Of a stretch of DNA of 41,303 nucleotides, positions 1 through 9,354 are shown in pieces. Position 1 is the first letter of the stretch; each line of letters begins with the position of its first letter. Both the position numbers and the translations under genes were made by a program. Source of the stretch: Bacillus sp. J37 (GTDB taxonomy: Bacteria > Bacillota > Bacilli > Bacillales > Bacillaceae); NCBI RefSeq assembly GCF_000518865.1, contig NZ_JAEK01000005.1, positions 211,672 through 252,974 of the forward strand, read 5' to 3'. Below the pieces are notes generated by a model. It had not been told where the DNA came from. It did no database searches and worked only from the letters and a program-made list of their open reading frames with translations.

Positions 1-923
1 GATTGAAGATACACCTCTGTTTTTCCACTTCCTGTTACTCCATACATGAGAAACACATGGTGTTCATCATTTTCGACTGCCGAAAGGATGGGTGCTATTG
101 CCTGCTGCTGTTCATTATTTAATGGCAAAGCTTTTGTTTTCTCAAAAAGACGATCTTGATAGGGATCCCGATACACTTCTTTATATTCTTCTACTAATAT
201 TCCTTTGGAGATCAATGTCTTTAATGTCGCATCTGATACATTTGTTACAGCTAATAAATCTGCAACAGGAATGATTCGAATGCCATTTTCCTTTAAATAC
301 GTCATGACTGAGAGTTGTTTCTTCGCATTCGAATTAACTCCTTTAATTATTTCAGCCAATTGATCAAATGAACAATTAAGTTTTACCATTCTAATCTTCT
401 TTTTTTTCCCTTTTTGCTTCACCTTATAAATCAGTTCGAGAAAACCGTTTCTAATATCCTTTTGAATGACCCGAAGAGGTACTGCCTGTTCAATTTCTTT
501 CATATCAACTTGATTTTTTTTGTTAAAAAAGGGTTGAAGTTGCTCCGATAAATGTTCAAAAGAATGATCTGATGTAAGAGTTACAATTTTTTCATATTTA
601 GCTTTCATTGCTGCAGGAAGCATTGCCTGAAAAGCTGAAATTTTAAAGCAAAGTGTTTTTTCAGTTAACCAATGTCCCACCTTTAATAATTCCGGAGTAA
701 GGCAAGGTGTTAAATCTAAGCATTCAGAGATTGTTTTTAGACGATCAAATTCAGAAGAATTCTTTGTCTCAACAACAAAGCCCTGTACTTTTCTTGGACC
801 AAAAGGAACGATAACCCTCATACCTGGTGTTAAAAAGTCTTGCCATTCTTCAGGAATTTTATAGTCAAAGGACCTGTCAGTTTGCATGGCCGGAACATCT
901 ACAATAACACTTGCATATTTCAT
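1..923 (-). CDS. priA: Primosomal replication-restart helicase PriA, N-terminal 307 residues (cut by window edge)
   Basis: PriA is the DNA helicase that recognises stalled forks and loads the primosome. The visible part holds the N-terminal fork-binding domain (start MKYASVIVDVP, then RVIVPFGPRKVQGFV at about 36–50), a winged-helix-like middle, and the beginning of the helicase domain with Walker A GVTGSGKT at residues 295–302. The frame is open from 923 to base 1 with no stop, so the gene continues outside the window; the cysteine-rich zinc region and the rest of the helicase are not visible. The ATG overlaps the coaBC stop as ATGA, which fixes the start and implies translational coupling. 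The downstream position after coaBC matches B. subtilis. Identity is secure; integrity beyond the edge is unknown. Confidence 0.95.
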   Translation of the reverse strand, partial: MKYASVIVDVPAMQTDRSFDYKIPEEWQDFLTPGMRVIVPFGPRKVQGFVVETKNSSEFDRLKTISECLDLTPCLTPELLKVGHWLTEKTLCFKISAFQAMLPAAMKAKYEKIVTLTSDHSFEHLSEQLQPFFNKKNQVDMKEIEQAVPLRVIQKDIRNGFLELIYKVKQKGKKKKIRMVKLNCSFDQLAEIIKGVNSNAKKQLSVMTYLKENGIRIIPVADLLAVTNVSDATLKTLISKGILVEEYKEVYRDPYQDRLFEKTKALPLNNEQQQAIAPILSAVENDEHHVFLMYGVTGSGKTEVYLQ

Positions 924-2134
924 TCCTTAACACCCTTTACTAAACTTCGAACCTTCTCAAGAAGCTTTCTTGCAACTTCTGTTTTTGTCAAAAGAGGAAG
1001 TTCTGTTTTAGTTAGATTCCGATCATAAATTGTTACGATATTAGTATCGGTACCAAACCCTGCTCCTTCAGTCGTTATATTATTTGCTACAATCAGGTCT
1101 AGGTTTTTGCTTTGCAGTTTCTTTTTTGCATATTGCTCAAGGTCATTTGTTTCTGCTGCAAATCCTACTAATATTTGTTGTTTTTTTTGCCTTCCCAGCT
1201 CTTTTAAAATATCTGTTGTTTTCTCCATCTCAATCACTAAATGGTCCTGACTCTTTTTCATCTTTTGTTCAAACGTATGAATAGGACGATAATCGGCAAC
1301 CGCAGCAGACTTTATCACTACATCAGCATTAGGAAAGTAGGTCATCACATGCTGATACATCTCATCTGCTGATTCAACTTTAATTACATTAACATAATTA
1401 GGGAAGTCAACAGATGTTGGACCTGTAATCAACGTAACTTTTGCTCCTAATTTCGCCGCTTCTTCTGCAATAGCATAGCCCATTTTTCCTGATGAATGAT
1501 TTGTAAAATACCGAACAGGGTCTACCTTTTCTCTCGTAGGTCCAGCTGTAATTAGCACTTTTACATTTTTAAATGGTTCACCATGTTCTAGCTTCTCAAA
1601 GTAGTTTGATACAAGAGCTAAAATTTTTTCCGGCTCCTCTAAGCGTCCTTTTCCTATATAGCCACAAGCTAAAAACCCTTCACTTGGTTCAATAAATTCA
1701 TACCCATAGTTATATAATGTTCGGATGTTTTTTTGCACAGCAGGGTTGTCATACATATGGACATTCATAGCAGGTGCGATCCATACTTTTGCAGTAGTAG
1801 CTAACAATGTTGTTGTTAACATATTATCTGCAATTCCATTTGCTAATTTCCCAATTATATTGGCTGTAGCAGGCGCTACTACTACAAGATCTGCCCAATC
1901 GGCAAGATCAATATGTGCAATGACTCTAGAGTTTTTTTCATCAAAGGTGTCAAAAAAGACATCGTTTCGAGATAATGCTTGAAAGGTTAATGGTGAAACG
2001 AATTCCATAGCTGAATGACTCATGATCACTTTCACCTCTGCACCAGCTTGTACAAGTTTACTTGTTAATGCTGCTGCTTTATAAACAGCAATTCCTCCGC
2101 TCACACATAATAATATCTTCCTACCTGATATCAT
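920..2134 (-). CDS. coaBC: Bifunctional phosphopantothenoylcysteine decarboxylase / phosphopantothenate–cysteine ligase
   Basis: CoaBC carries out two consecutive steps of coenzyme A synthesis: CTP-dependent joining of cysteine to 4'-phosphopantothenate (CoaB) and FMN-dependent decarboxylation to 4'-phosphopantetheine (CoaC). The CoaC half shows the flavoprotein start (CVSGGIAVYKAAAL), the catalytic His at about residue 74 (AHIDLADWAD), PAMNVHM at about 121–127 and the clamp cysteine in ACGYIGKGR near 157. The CoaB half begins near 195 (VLITAGPTREKVDPVR, then SSGKMGYAIA and KSAAVADYRP). I chose the ATG at 2134 because GGTGGGG lies just upstream; a TTG 12 bases earlier also keeps the frame but has no ribosome site. 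The product is 404 aa, typical for the family. It is coupled to priA by a 4-base overlap and separated from rpoZ by a terminator-like palindrome. Confidence 0.96.
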   Translation of the reverse strand: MISGRKILLCVSGGIAVYKAAALTSKLVQAGAEVKVIMSHSAMEFVSPLTFQALSRNDVFFDTFDEKNSRVIAHIDLADWADLVVVAPATANIIGKLANGIADNMLTTTLLATTAKVWIAPAMNVHMYDNPAVQKNIRTLYNYGYEFIEPSEGFLACGYIGKGRLEEPEKILALVSNYFEKLEHGEPFKNVKVLITAGPTREKVDPVRYFTNHSSGKMGYAIAEEAAKLGAKVTLITGPTSVDFPNYVNVIKVESADEMYQHVMTYFPNADVVIKSAAVADYRPIHTFEQKMKKSQDHLVIEMEKTTDILKELGRQKKQQILVGFAAETNDLEQYAKKKLQSKNLDLIVANNITTEGAGFGTDTNIVTIYDRNLTKTELPLLTKTEVARKLLEKVRSLVKGVKE

Positions 2135-2178
2135 TTTCCCCACCAACTTTCATGTATCCTTTTTTGTATGATTGAAAC

Positions 2179-2301
2179 GAAAAGAAAAAGGATGACACAA
2201 TAGGGTCAGCTCCCACATAATTAAGCAATATATAGTTCTTCACTAAAGGTAAAGTCTATATATTGTCTTAGTGGGATCTGACCCTAAGCTCTCCGTCATC
2301 C
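2179..2301 (-). terminator. Probable rpoZ terminator with a nested palindrome
   Basis: Reading the minus strand, outer arms GGATGAC (2295–2301) and GTCATCC (2190–2196) pair at the base of a long hairpin and are followed by a T-rich tract (TTTTTCTTTTC, complement of 2180–2190). This looks like an intrinsic terminator after rpoZ whose loop has been enlarged by the separate palindromic element at 2201–2286. If it works, coaBC–priA depend on readthrough or on a promoter I cannot pick out. Confidence 0.6.
2201..2286. repeat. 86-bp MITE/REP-like palindromic element flanked by TA
   Basis: The ends are near-perfect inverted repeats: TAGGGTCAGCTCCCAC at 2201–2216 against GTGGGATCTGACCCTA at 2271–2286 (15 of 16 match). 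Inner arms AATATATAG (2227–2235) and CTATATATT (2256–2264) pair again, leaving a loop of about 20 bases. No ORF lies inside. TA at both outer ends would fit the TA target duplication of IS630/Tc1-mariner-type MITEs. A REP-like extragenic palindrome is the alternative. The family assignment is inference; the palindrome itself is plain in the sequence. Confidence 0.6.
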
Positions 2302-2315
2302 TCTACTACTGCTCA

Positions 2316-2516
2316 TTATTTTTCAGTACGTTTATAATTAAGTAGTCCCGCGTTGATCTCTTCCAGTGCTTTCCCTACATACTTGAATGAAACAGGTTTC
2401 TGAATTTGTTGATCACTTAGCTCCTGCATTTCTCGGGCACGTTTTGCCGCTACTGTTACAAGTGTATATTTAGAATCTAATTTATTCATAAGTACATCAA
2501 TAGAAGGGTATAACAT
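2316..2516 (-). CDS. rpoZ: RNA polymerase omega subunit
   Basis: Omega is the small subunit that helps assemble and stabilise RNA polymerase by clamping the beta-prime C-terminus. The 66-aa product begins [20 protein letters not shown] and carries the family's AAKRAREM helix and the conserved [13 protein letters not shown] segment. The ATG at 2516 sits nine bases after GGAGG. A TTG nine bases earlier abuts the ribosome site directly and is unlikely. The start follows the gmk stop by one base, so the two are translated together. Length and the gmk–rpoZ–coaBC order are as in other bacilli. Confidence 0.95.
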   Translation of the reverse strand: MLYPSIDVLMNKLDSKYTLVTVAAKRAREMQELSDQQIQKPVSFKYVGKALEEINAGLLNYKRTEK

Positions 2517-2517
2517 T

Positions 2518-3147
<630 letters not shown>

Positions 3148-3411
3148 CTACCCTTCATCTGATAGCTCATCTTTATTTGAAAGCCTTTGAGCAACTGTTT
3201 CTGGTTGAACAGCGGATAGGATGATATGATCGCTGTCCATTATTACAACTGCTCTTGTACGACGGCCATATGTAGCGTCGATTAACATACCTCTATCTCT
3301 TGCGTCTTGAATAATTCTCTTAATTGGAGCTGATTCAGGACTAACAATAGATATAATACGGTTTGCAGAAACAATGTTCCCGAAACCGATATTGATTAAT
3401 TTAATGCTCAT
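3148..3411 (-). CDS. remA: Biofilm/osmoregulation DNA-binding regulator RemA
   Basis: RemA is a small DNA-binding protein that activates matrix operons and osmoprotection genes in B. subtilis by binding arrays of short repeats. The 87-aa product matches the family over its whole length: start [18 protein letters not shown], the basic segment [20 protein letters not shown] and [23 protein letters not shown] at 3411 follows AGGGGGAGC at normal spacing. It lies between yicC and gmk, as in B. subtilis, and probably shares the promoter at 4495–4522. Identity rests on strong whole-length resemblance; function in this organism is inferred. Confidence 0.95.
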   Translation of the reverse strand: MSIKLINIGFGNIVSANRIISIVSPESAPIKRIIQDARDRGMLIDATYGRRTRAVVIMDSDHIILSAVQPETVAQRLSNKDELSDEG

Positions 3412-3485
3412 TCAAATGCTCCCCCTAATTAGGACAAAACTATTTTTGCCTTATAAGCCCTTTTATAATCAATGGTTGTTTATGC

Positions 3486-4361
3486 TTATTCAATATTTTG
3501 AACTTGTTCTTTCAATTTTTCAATAATACTTTTTAATTCAACAACATTTTTTGCAATTTGGCTATCATTTGCCTTAGAACCAATCGTATTTGCCTCCCGA
3601 TTCAACTCCTGAACAAGGAAGTCCAACTTACGTCCAATAGGCTCACTAAAAGTTAATGAATCTCTGAATTGTTGAATATGACTATGTATTCTTGTAATTT
3701 CCTCCATTATGTCAGCTTTGTCAGCAAAAAGTGCTACTTCGGTAAGAATTCGATTTTCATCTAATTTTCCTGATATAAATTCTGCAACACGATTACTAAT
3801 TCGTTCTTGGTAATTGCCAACAACAATTGGAGCAAGCTTCTCTAACTGATCGTTAATCTGACTAAGCATAGTCAACCTTTGATTTAAGTCAGCAGCTAAA
3901 TGCTCACCTTCAACTTTTCTCATTAATGATAATTCCTTAACAGCAGAGTTTACTAACTCCAGAATTCCATTTTCCAAAGCGTTACTAGAAACTGACTCAT
4001 TTTGTACATCGATAGCACCCTCTAAAGCAAGTATATGCTGCAATGAAAGTTGTTCATCAATTGAAAAACGACTTTTTAGTTGTTGAAGAGAAGAAACATA
4101 TTGATCGATTAAATCCCAATCAACATGAATGGATTTTGTTGTAAGAACTTCTCCTTCAACATTTATGTAGACTTCAATACGACCTCGGCTTATGGACTTT
4201 GATATGAGCTTCCTTATTTTATCTTCCAAATTCATAAGCTGTTTAGGCATTTTCAAATGAATATCCAGAAACCGATGATTTACAGATTTCATTTCTACTG
4301 TAAACAGACAGGATTGAATATGCCCACTGGCACGGCCAAATCCAGTCATACTTCGTAACAT
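3486..4361 (-). CDS. yicC: YicC/YloC-family endoribonuclease
   Basis: YicC-family proteins are endoribonucleases implicated in small-RNA and mRNA turnover; the Bacillus member is YloC. The 291-aa protein starts with the hallmark LRSMTGFGRASG, followed by VEMKSVNHRFLDIHLKMP (about 23–40) and IRKLISKSISRGRIEVYI. It ends with the conserved EPIGRKLDFLVQELNREANT and TIGSKA..I...VVELKSIIEKLKEQVQN region. Length is normal. ATG at 4361 is preceded by AAAGAGAGTGA. It appears to be the first gene of the yicC–remA–gmk–rpoZ unit, behind a promoter and a structured leader of about 125 bases. Confidence 0.93.
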   Translation of the reverse strand: MLRSMTGFGRASGHIQSCLFTVEMKSVNHRFLDIHLKMPKQLMNLEDKIRKLISKSISRGRIEVYINVEGEVLTTKSIHVDWDLIDQYVSSLQQLKSRFSIDEQLSLQHILALEGAIDVQNESVSSNALENGILELVNSAVKELSLMRKVEGEHLAADLNQRLTMLSQINDQLEKLAPIVVGNYQERISNRVAEFISGKLDENRILTEVALFADKADIMEEITRIHSHIQQFRDSLTFSEPIGRKLDFLVQELNREANTIGSKANDSQIAKNVVELKSIIEKLKEQVQNIE

Positions 4362-4414
4362 TATGTATCACTCTCTTTCTACGAAAAGCGGAAAAGCTTG
4401 TTGGATACTTTGGT

Positions 4415-4487
4415 ATACTTTAAGGTCGTTTACCTTTATTATTAAAGGATTAAAGTATTAGAAAGGACTTTGGCGAAAAGCCAAGTT
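4415..4487 (-). promoter_or_regulatory. Structured leader of the yicC–remA operon
   Basis: Two inverted repeats lie between the promoter and yicC. One is ACTTGGC/GCCAAAGT with a TTTTC loop (about 4464–4487). The second has perfect outer arms ATACTTTAA (4415–4423) and TTAAAGTAT (4450–4458) with nested CCTTT/AAAGG. Neither is followed by a T-tract on the minus strand, so they do not look like a minus-strand terminator; the first could terminate on the plus strand. I recognise no known riboswitch. Confidence 0.45.
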
Positions 4488-4494
4488 TTTCTTA

Positions 4495-4522
4495 TGTATA
4501 AAATAGCATGGTAGATTGTCAA
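4495..4522 (-). promoter_or_regulatory. Sigma-A promoter for yicC–remA–gmk–rpoZ
   Basis: On the minus strand a consensus -35 TTGACA (4517–4522) is followed after 16 bases by -10 TATACA (4495–4500). It sits between the yloB hairpin and the yicC leader, pointing into the operon. Confidence 0.7.
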
Positions 4523-4527
4523 CAAGC

Positions 4528-4560
4528 AAAGGGGATGACTTTTTGGGTCACCCCCTTTAG
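4528..4560 (-). terminator. Hairpin after yloB
   Basis: Minus-strand arms AAAGGGGGTGAC and GTCATCCCCTTT enclose a short A-rich loop directly after the yloB stop. The following T-run is only three bases, so termination may be partial. The yicC promoter begins at once downstream. Confidence 0.5.
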
Positions 4561-4562
4561 GA

Positions 4563-7253
4563 TTATAACATAGTCTTTGTGCTTTTTCTTGTTAAAAGTG
4601 ATCCTGCAAGTAAAAAAGTTGGTATAGCGGATAGTCCAAGGATTAACAACCAGTCTCGGGCTAATATAGGCAGAGTGTGGAAAATCGGTTGTAACGGTGG
4701 ATAATAGATAACCACAAGCATGAGTAGAATTGACGAAATAACAGCACCAATTAAGTACATATTGCCAAATGGATTTCGTTCAAAAATGGATTTTTCACTT
4801 CGGCAGTCAAATACGTGAATTAATTGTGCCATAACTAATGTAGCAAAGGCAATGGTTTGCGCATAAGCAAGGTCATCTGGGTTACGATAATAAACAATCA
4901 TAAATGCTGCCAATGTTACGATACCAATTAGAAAGCCGCGTGATATTACTTTCCATCCCAGCCCTCTCGCGAAAACTCCTTCTTTAGGATGTCGCGGTTT
5001 TCGATTCATTAAATCTCCTTCAGGTTTATCCAACCCTAACGCCATAGCTGGGAGACCGTCAGTGACTAAATTAACCCAAAGAATTTGGATTGGAACCAAT
5101 GGCAAAGGTAGTGCTAATAGCATAGCAAAGAGCATGACCAATATTTCTCCAACATTTGATGCAAGGAGATAGCGGATGAACTTACGTATGTTTTCGTAAA
5201 TATTTCTACCTTCTTTTATTGCTGATTTTATTGTAGCAAAGTTATCATCAACCAATATTAATGAGGAAGCTTCTTTTGCCACATCAGTACCGGTAACTCC
5301 CATAGAAATTCCGATATCTGCAGCCTTTATTGCAGGTGCATCATTTACACCATCTCCGGTCATCGCTACAATATGGCCTCTGCTTTGTAGTGCCTTAACA
5401 ATTTTCAGCTTATGTTCAGGTGAAACACGAGCAAACACATAAACATCATCAACAATCTCCTCCAGCTCTTCGACAGAAAGGTCTGACAAATCCTTCCCTT
5501 CCATCACTTTCCCATTTTGAGGAAGGATATTAAGTTGTTGTGCGATTGCCTTTGCTGTAATGATATGATCTCCAGTAATCATTACCGTTTTAATTCCTGC
5601 ATCACGACATTCTTTGACAGCTTGTTTTACCTCAGGACGCGGTGGATCGATCATTCCTTGTAAGCCAATAAATACGAGGTCTCTTTCCGCTTCAAAGCTT
5701 GTATTAATTTTCTCATTGGATTTTAGAGGTTTAAACGCAACCGCAATCGTTCGTAAAGCTTGTGATGCTAGTGATTCAATAGCTTGTTTCACTTTAGTAT
5801 CATATTTACTATTGAAATTCTCTTGCCGTTCGTTCCATAAGATATATTTTGAAACACCTGCTAAAACATCCGGAGCTCCTTTCGTTACGACAAATTGATT
5901 TCTCGATTTATCTCGTACAATAACACTCATCATTTTTCGCGAGGAATCAAAAGGGAATTCTTCTATGACTTCAAAATTTTTCAGTAACGTTTCTTTTCTT
6001 AACCCTGCTTTCATTGCAGCAACTAATAGAGCTCCTTCTGTCGGATCACCATCAAGATGATATTGTCCATCATTTTCTTTTATCGTTGCAGTATTACACA
6101 ATGAGCCAAAGGTTAAAATTTGCTGTAGCGTTTTTGTCTTTGGTGCATCAACCGGTTTACCATCCCTTAAAAATTCTCCATGAGGATGATATCCTGTACC
6201 GGTAATATTCCACACTTGATCACCTGACCATACATGTGTTACCGTCATTTTATTCTGTGTCATTGTCCCGGTTTTATCTGAACAAATAACAGAAGCACAC
6301 CCTAATGTTTCTACTGCAGGAAGTTTGCGTACGATCGAATTTTGTTTGATCATCCGCTGAACACCAAGAGATAATGCTACAGTTACAATCGCTGGAAGCC
6401 CTTCTGGAATAGCAGCAACGGCTAATGACACACCAGCTAAAAACATATTATAAAGATCATGCCCTTGCAGAACCCCAATACTTACAACAAGTAATGTCAA
6501 AAATAGAGCGACAACAATTAATATTTTCCCTAATTGCTCTAACCGCCTTTGGAGAGGGGTTTCCATTGTTTCAGCATTCTGAAGGAGATCAGCAATTTGT
6601 CCCATTGCCGTATTCATTCCTGTTCCAATCACGACCCCAATACCAGAACCTCTTGTAACAAGTGTTCCCATGAAGACCATGTTTGTTAAATCACCAAGGC
6701 CGACATTTTCACCTGCTATCGGCTGCGTTGATTTTTGGACAGGTAATGATTCTCCCGTTAGGGCTGATTCTTCCACCTCTAAACTCTTTGTGTCAATTAA
6801 TCTCATATCTGCGCCAATTCGATCACCACTCGTAAACTTTACAATGTCACCAGGTACTAATTCCTTCGAAAGTATTTTTTCCCAGTTACCATCCCGTAAC
6901 ACGGTTACTTGTGGAGCAGATAGCTCTTTTAGGGCTTCTAAGGAACGTTCAGCACGTCTCTCCTGAAAAAAGCCTAAAACACCGTTTACAATCACGATTG
7001 CAATGATTGCAATGGCATCAATGTATTCTCCTAAAAGTCCTGAAATTAATGTTGCTGCAAGTAGTACAAGAACCATAAAGTCTTTAAATTGATTTAAAAA
7101 TATAATAATAGCTGAAGGTCGGTCAGCTTCTTTCAATTCATTAAGCCCAAATTTCTGTGTTCTTTTTTGTACCTCCTTATTCGTTAATCCTACATCACGA
7201 TCTGAATGAATGGTATCCATTACTTCATCTGATCTCATTTCATGCCACTTCAT
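4563..7253 (-). CDS. yloB: P-type calcium-transporting ATPase
   Basis: This is a P2A (SERCA-like) calcium pump that exports or sequesters calcium at the membrane using ATP. The 896-aa protein has the N-terminal cation ATPase domain, actuator motif TGES at 166–169, PEGLP in membrane helix 4 at 283–287, the phosphorylated aspartate in DKTGT (D326), the KGAPD nucleotide motif, the hinge MTGDGVNDAPA, and a C-terminal membrane block with WVNLVTDGLPA. Length is normal for the family. In B. subtilis YloB is linked to calcium accumulation and spore properties. ATG at 7253 follows AGGTGA. It is transcribed away from rqcH; the 233-base gap between them carries a plus-strand -10 but I could not fix a clear promoter for yloB. 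Confidence 0.95.
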   Translation of the reverse strand: MKWHEMRSDEVMDTIHSDRDVGLTNKEVQKRTQKFGLNELKEADRPSAIIIFLNQFKDFMVLVLLAATLISGLLGEYIDAIAIIAIVIVNGVLGFFQERRAERSLEALKELSAPQVTVLRDGNWEKILSKELVPGDIVKFTSGDRIGADMRLIDTKSLEVEESALTGESLPVQKSTQPIAGENVGLGDLTNMVFMGTLVTRGSGIGVVIGTGMNTAMGQIADLLQNAETMETPLQRRLEQLGKILIVVALFLTLLVVSIGVLQGHDLYNMFLAGVSLAVAAIPEGLPAIVTVALSLGVQRMIKQNSIVRKLPAVETLGCASVICSDKTGTMTQNKMTVTHVWSGDQVWNITGTGYHPHGEFLRDGKPVDAPKTKTLQQILTFGSLCNTATIKENDGQYHLDGDPTEGALLVAAMKAGLRKETLLKNFEVIEEFPFDSSRKMMSVIVRDKSRNQFVVTKGAPDVLAGVSKYILWNERQENFNSKYDTKVKQAIESLASQALRTIAVAFKPLKSNEKINTSFEAERDLVFIGLQGMIDPPRPEVKQAVKECRDAGIKTVMITGDHIITAKAIAQQLNILPQNGKVMEGKDLSDLSVEELEEIVDDVYVFARVSPEHKLKIVKALQSRGHIVAMTGDGVNDAPAIKAADIGISMGVTGTDVAKEASSLILVDDNFATIKSAIKEGRNIYENIRKFIRYLLASNVGEILVMLFAMLLALPLPLVPIQILWVNLVTDGLPAMALGLDKPEGDLMNRKPRHPKEGVFARGLGWKVISRGFLIGIVTLAAFMIVYYRNPDDLAYAQTIAFATLVMAQLIHVFDCRSEKSIFERNPFGNMYLIGAVISSILLMLVVIYYPPLQPIFHTLPILARDWLLILGLSAIPTFLLAGSLLTRKSTKTML

Positions 7254-7372
7254 GAATCACCTACACACCCCTTTAAGACGAATTTTTCACTTTCAAGGAT
7301 TCTTTTTCATTGATTGACCTTGTAGTTGCCAAGCCTATAAGACAACTTATTCAGCCTCGTCCTAAAACATGC

Positions 7373-7378
7373 TATAAT
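7373..7378 (+). promoter_or_regulatory. Candidate -10 for rqcH
   Basis: A perfect TATAAT lies about 110 bases upstream of the rqcH ATG on the plus strand. No good -35 is visible 16–18 bases upstream, so this is only a candidate. Confidence 0.35.
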
Positions 7379-7486
7379 CATGTAGAAAAGTTATGAACCA
7401 GAAGCTATTCAAGCCTGAAAGGTAAATAATATACGTTCGTGACTTTTTATCTCAACTTAATGTCTTTATTAGAAGGAGTTATTGCC

Positions 7487-9202
7487 ATGTCATATGATGG
7501 TCTATTTACATATACGATTACAGAAGAGTTAAGAAATGTACTTTTAAATGGAAAAATCACAAAAATCCACCAACCCTATAAATATGACTTGATCTTTCAA
7601 ATCAGATCAGGAGGGAAAAATCACAAGCTATTTCTCTCTGCTCACCCTAGTTATGCTAGGCTCCATTTAACAAATGAAAGTTATGAAAATCCTAGTGAGC
7701 CTCCTATGTTTTGTATGCTGCTTAGAAAGCACTTGGAGGGTGGTGTTATTGAGCACATTGAACAACCCGGACTTGAGAGAATCATCATTTTTGATGTAAG
7801 AAGTCGTAATGAGCTCGGTGATGTGAGCATTAAGAGATTAATGATTGAAATTATGGGAAGACATAGTAACATTATTTTGGTCGATAGAGAAAGAGATATG
7901 ATAGTAGACAGTATAAAGCATCTATCGCCTGCAGTTAATCGACATAGAACCGTTTTACCAGGTCATCTATACGTATTACCGCCGGAACAAGGGAAAACAA
8001 ATCCATTTGAAGCCAACGAAGAGATTGTTTTGAAGAAATTAGATTTTAATGCAGGGAAAATAGATCAGCAAATTGTTCAGCAGTTTTCAGGAATATCTCC
8101 TTTATTTGCTAAAGAAGTAACTCATCGTGCCGGTCTTGTTAATCGTAAAACAGTCCCAGAAGCTTTTTTAACACTTATTGATGAGATCAAAGAAAATAGA
8201 ATCTCTCCCGGCATCTATGAACAAAATCAAAAAGAACTATTTTATATGATCAACCTTACCCATTTACCAAACATGAAAAATAAGACGTTTTCAACGCTAT
8301 CTGAACTCTTAGATCGTTATTATTACGGAAAAGCAGAAAGAGATCGTGTAAAACAGCAAGGAAATGACTTAGAACGCTTTATGGTTAATGAAAAGAAAAA
8401 AAATGAAAAGAAAATTAAAAAGTTAGCTGCAACATTAGACCAAGCCGAAAAAGCAAATGAATTTCAATTATATGGTGAGTTACTTACAGCCAATATATAT
8501 GCGATTAAAAAAGGAGATAAAGTAGCTGAAGTCATTAATTATTATGACGAAGAAAACCAAACGATTCAGATTCAGCTTGATCCGCAAAAAACTCCTTCAG
8601 AAAATGCTCAAAGATATTTCTCGAAGTATCAAAAAGCAAAAAATTCAGTCGAAGTTGTGCAAGAGCAAATTCAGTTAGCACAAGCGGAAATTAATTATTT
8701 CGAAGGGTTAATTCAACAAATCGAATCAGCTTCCCCAAAGGATATTGAGGAAATTCGAGAAGAATTAATGGAAGGTGGTTATTTAAAACAAAGACAGTCT
8801 CGTCATACGAAAAAGAAGAAAAATCTTAAGCCAATATTGGAGCATTATCTTTCATCTGATGGGACAGAAATGATCGTAGGGAAAAATAATAAACAAAATG
8901 AATACCTGACAAATAAACTTGCTGCACGTGATGATGTATGGCTTCACACAAAGGATATTCCAGGTTCTCACGTTGTGATTCGAAGTAGCAACCCATCAGA
9001 ACAAACAATAATTGAGGCAGCAAATATTGCAGCCTATTTTAGTAAGGCCAAAAGTTCCAGTTCAGTTCCGGTTGATTACACGCTTATAAGACATGTTAAA
9101 AAACCTAGCGGATCCAAGCCCGGTTTTGTTATTTATGATCATCAGCAAACAGTCTATGTCACTCCGAATGAAGATCTTGTCTTTCACTTACGTAAAAGTT
9201 GA
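7487..9202 (+). CDS. rqcH: Ribosome quality control factor RqcH (NEMF/Rqc2 family; formerly YloA/FbpA)
   Basis: RqcH binds stalled 50S subunits carrying peptidyl-tRNA and recruits alanyl-tRNA to add C-terminal alanine tails that mark the nascent chain for degradation. The 571-aa protein has the NFACT-N domain ([15 protein letters not shown], then [17 protein letters not shown], then [15 protein letters not shown]), a long charged coiled coil around residues 275–430 ([18 protein letters not shown]), and a C-terminal NFACT-R domain ([17 protein letters not shown]-like segment, then [18 protein letters not shown]). I start it at the ATG at 7487 because AGAAGGAG precedes it and it aligns with family N-termini; a GTG 48 bases upstream keeps the frame but lacks a ribosome site. 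It is divergent from yloB. Confidence 0.95.
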   Translation: MSYDGLFTYTITEELRNVLLNGKITKIHQPYKYDLIFQIRSGGKNHKLFLSAHPSYARLHLTNESYENPSEPPMFCMLLRKHLEGGVIEHIEQPGLERIIIFDVRSRNELGDVSIKRLMIEIMGRHSNIILVDRERDMIVDSIKHLSPAVNRHRTVLPGHLYVLPPEQGKTNPFEANEEIVLKKLDFNAGKIDQQIVQQFSGISPLFAKEVTHRAGLVNRKTVPEAFLTLIDEIKENRISPGIYEQNQKELFYMINLTHLPNMKNKTFSTLSELLDRYYYGKAERDRVKQQGNDLERFMVNEKKKNEKKIKKLAATLDQAEKANEFQLYGELLTANIYAIKKGDKVAEVINYYDEENQTIQIQLDPQKTPSENAQRYFSKYQKAKNSVEVVQEQIQLAQAEINYFEGLIQQIESASPKDIEEIREELMEGGYLKQRQSRHTKKKKNLKPILEHYLSSDGTEMIVGKNNKQNEYLTNKLAARDDVWLHTKDIPGSHVVIRSSNPSEQTIIEAANIAAYFSKAKSSSSVPVDYTLIRHVKKPSGSKPGFVIYDHQQTVYVTPNEDLVFHLRKS

Positions 9203-9205
9203 TTA

Positions 9206-9238
9206 TAAAAAACACCGTCATTCTTAGGCGGTGTTTTT
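9206..9238 (+). terminator. rqcH intrinsic terminator
   Basis: AACACCG and CGGTGTT arms flank a short loop (TCATTCTTAGG) and are followed by TTTTT, just after the rqcH stop. Confidence 0.85.
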
Positions 9239-9354
9239 GTCATTTATTTTCTTTTCTTTTCTTTTCACACCTTCGTTTGGTAAGATGAAATTTGGATGCT
9301 TTCCATTATTTTATTTTACTAAAGCCTACGCAAAGTAAAAGGAGGGGTATTTGA

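Noticed and set aside
2190-2301. Short CRISPR-like or tandem repeat
   Set aside because: The structure is a single inverted repeat, not a spaced direct repeat array.
4381-4410. Copy of a dispersed Bacillus repeat (GAAAAGCGG...AAGC type)
   Set aside because: The similarity is short and partial; without the genome I cannot show it is a repeat.
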